Notes under the pieces: generated by a model
Databases searched by the model: none
Seen by the model: only the letters and a program-made list of their open reading frames with translations
What the model was told of the DNA's origin: nothing
Source: Candidatus Azambacteria bacterium
Lineage (GTDB): Bacteria > Patescibacteriota > Minisyncoccia > GWC2-36-17 > JACQAJ01
Length of the DNA: 11,141 nucleotides
Direction of reading: 5' to 3'
Assembly (NCBI GenBank): GCA_016195045.1
Contig: JACQAJ010000062.1
Span: forward strand, 1-11,141
Shown here: one piece after another, positions 9,821 to 11,141 of the stretch
Position numbering within the stretch: position 1 is the stretch's first letter
How the letters are laid out: every line of letters begins with the position of its first letter
Made by a program: the position numbers and the translations under genes

Positions 9821-10675
9821 ATGTCAGACCAACTACCAGAACTACCGGAAAATATGGGACAACCAGGACAACTTCCTTCTCTTGAAGAAGGCGTAGACGA
9901 ACTTACTTCTAAAAGATTGTCAGAATTATCAACCCTCTTTGATGGCTGGAAAGAAAATAATACGATGCCGTCTGAGGAGGACTTACAAAAAATGGCTGAT
10001 AATCTACAAGAAAAAAATCTCGTTTACGAAAAAATATTTAGTCAGATAATTGACTCGATAGAAGATAAAGACTATCTTCGTTCGGTATTAGATAAATTCA
10101 GTGATTTTGATCCGGAAAAATTAGAAAATTTAAATAAAACAAATAAAAAAAATTTAGAAACATCTCACTATGTAGACCGGAGACTCATTCTACTAGACCT
10201 TAGAACGGCTCATAAAAACGATCTTTTACCAGAAGGAAAAGCTTTTGGTGATTATGCTCCTCCTGAGAAACCCTTTGACTCTCTTTCTTGTCAAATTCTA
10301 AAAAAATTAGATGAGGGGGATAAAATTAAAACTCTATTTAATCTCGCCTATCGTCCCCAAACTCGTTTATTCGCTTTATCACTATTAAAAGAAGCAATTT
10401 ATTATCCAGCTAATTTAAGAAGAGATAATACGATTATTAATTTATTTCTGAATGGAAACCGACGTCGAGACGATGTACTAGAAAATAACTTAAGAAAAGA
10501 GATAATAGAAAAAGGATTATTAGACAAGATTCCTTTTATATTAACTGAAATAATAAAATCATCAAAAAATATAAATATCAAAGAATATGCGGAAAATTAT
10601 TTTAGAAAAAAATTTCCCGAGCTTCAATTAAAATATGAGAAATCTAAAGAACAAATAGAAGACGGTACGGTGTAA
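9821..10675 (+). CDS. Hypothetical soluble protein, 284 aa, function unknown
   Basis: I do not recognise a family. The protein starts with a Pro/Glu-rich, probably disordered segment (about 1-26, LPELPENMGQPGQLPSLEEG). The rest is charged and mostly helical, with amphipathic stretches such as SQIIDSIEDKDYLRSVLDKF, DRRLILLDLRTAHKNDLLP, RLFALSLLKEAIYYPANL and IPFILTEIIKSSKNINIKEY. The last two segments recall helical-repeat (ARM/HEAT-like) proteins, but no diagnostic motif is present. There is no signal peptide, membrane helix or cysteine cluster. Four bases separate it from the DUF192 gene, so the two form one operon. Base use matches neighbouring genes. The start is fixed by the promoter just upstream. 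Confidence 0.8.
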   Translation: MSDQLPELPENMGQPGQLPSLEEGVDELTSKRLSELSTLFDGWKENNTMPSEEDLQKMADNLQEKNLVYEKIFSQIIDSIEDKDYLRSVLDKFSDFDPEKLENLNKTNKKNLETSHYVDRRLILLDLRTAHKNDLLPEGKAFGDYAPPEKPFDSLSCQILKKLDEGDKIKTLFNLAYRPQTRLFALSLLKEAIYYPANLRRDNTIINLFLNGNRRRDDVLENNLRKEIIEKGLLDKIPFILTEIIKSSKNINIKEYAENYFRKKFPELQLKYEKSKEQIEDGTV

Positions 10676-10679
10676 AAAC

Positions 10680-11039
10680 ATGATACGAAGATCACAATTA
10701 TTAGTTAAGAATAGACTGATTCAAGTTGAATTGGCGCTCACCTTAATCCAGAAAGCTCGAGGCTTATCACATAGATTATCTTTAGAGAAAGACCACGGGA
10801 TGCTTTTTGTTTTTAAAACTCCGAGTTTTCATGTTTTTTGGATGACCGGGATGAAATTTCCGATTGATCTAATTTGGATCGATCAAGATTATCAGATTAT
10901 TGACATTACTAAAAATGCCCAGCCCAGATTTTTTCCTCAATTTTTTCGACCTAATCAACCCGCTCAATACGTTTTAGAAGTCAACGCTGGTTTTTCTGAT
11001 CTTAATAAAATTGAGGTTGGTGATATGATTAGCTTTTAG
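10680..11039 (+). CDS. DUF192 family protein
   Basis: This small protein of 119 aa belongs to a widespread but uncharacterised bacterial and archaeal family. Family signatures in order are KARGLSHR, KDHGMLFVF, FWMTGMKFPIDLIWID, IIDITKNAQP and AQYVLEVNAGFSDLNKIEVGD. The compact beta fold is complete. Many family members have an N-terminal signal or lipoprotein peptide; this one starts at the domain (MIRRSQLLVKNRLIQVELA) and should be cytoplasmic. It follows the 284-aa gene after 4 nt and is probably translated from the same transcript. No Shine-Dalgarno is visible. The biochemical role is unknown. Confidence 0.93.
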   Translation: MIRRSQLLVKNRLIQVELALTLIQKARGLSHRLSLEKDHGMLFVFKTPSFHVFWMTGMKFPIDLIWIDQDYQIIDITKNAQPRFFPQFFRPNQPAQYVLEVNAGFSDLNKIEVGDMISF

Positions 11040-11086
11040 AAATTAGATTTTCCACACAAAGAATCTCCAGACCTATCATTAAAATC

Positions 11087-11120
11087 TGTCATTCTGAGCC
11101 GAGAACGAAGAATCTTGAAG
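11087..11120. repeat. TGTCATTCTGAG-type dispersed repeat
   Basis: TGTCATTCTGAGCCGAGAA and the following GAAGAATCTTGAAG match a short repeat type common between genes in many bacteria. It has the same TGTCAT start as the element at 6091. It may continue beyond the right edge of the window. Confidence 0.7.
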
Positions 11121-11141
11121 TAAAAATAACTATAAGATCCT

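Noticed and set aside
1..11141. Recoded UGA (genetic code 25)
   Set aside because: TGA closes thrS and the MFS gene at the expected protein lengths, so it acts as a stop here.

Overview
The window is AT-rich chromosomal DNA (roughly two thirds A+T by eye) whose content points to a Candidate Phyla Radiation / Patescibacteria genome. Three things suggest this. The threonyl-tRNA synthetase starts directly at the editing domain, with no N-terminal TGS domain. Two decayed pieces belong to a cysteine-rich zinc-ribbon family (CHKCWWSD, YGEFFPP and CxxCYQQE signatures) that I know mainly from these phyla. Most genes lack a Shine-Dalgarno sequence and are closely preceded by a -10 box. TGA ends thrS and the MFS gene, so nothing suggests the UGA-glycine code of Gracilibacteria/SR1. 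This placement is inference.

Layout. Positions 1-2003 (minus) hold a class A penicillin-binding protein cut off by the left edge. Positions 2004-3216 are accessory: direct repeats, a dense hairpin cluster, two small minus-strand genes (56 and 77 aa) each ending in a GTACC-type terminator, and a large extra 3' hairpin on the 77-aa gene. Positions 3230-4748 (minus) hold two 5'-truncated zinc-ribbon remnants flanking a Phd/PemK-type toxin-antitoxin pair with a perfect operator-like palindrome. Positions 4853-6025 (minus) encode a 12-helix MFS transporter. Positions 6026-6640 are a repeat-rich spacer with a 141-bp TGTCAT...ATGACA element, a 40-bp palindrome, heptamer and GTTAAC arrays, and a frameshifted small gene. 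Positions 6640-7041 (minus) encode a short HEAT-repeat protein with the two HE motifs of one half of deoxyhypusine hydroxylase.

From 7110 rightward transcription is mainly plus. A divergent promoter pair separates the HEAT gene from thrS, whose roughly 158-nt leader can fold into competing hairpins. thrS is followed by a hicB-hicA toxin-antitoxin pair with its own strong promoter, whose -35 box overlaps the thrS stop codon. Then come tRNA-Pro(UGG), a two-gene unit (a 284-aa protein of unknown function and a DUF192 protein), and a widespread TGTCATTCTGAG-type repeat at the right end.

How the parts relate: thrS, tRNA-Pro and the PBP are core functions (translation and cell wall). Between them lie accessory modules: two type II toxin-antitoxin pairs, decayed family members and mobile-looking repeats. 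The most unusual items are the half-size DOHH-like HEAT protein, the structured thrS leader, the toxin-antitoxin pair wedged between zinc-ribbon remnants, and the 77-aa gene with its structured 3' end.
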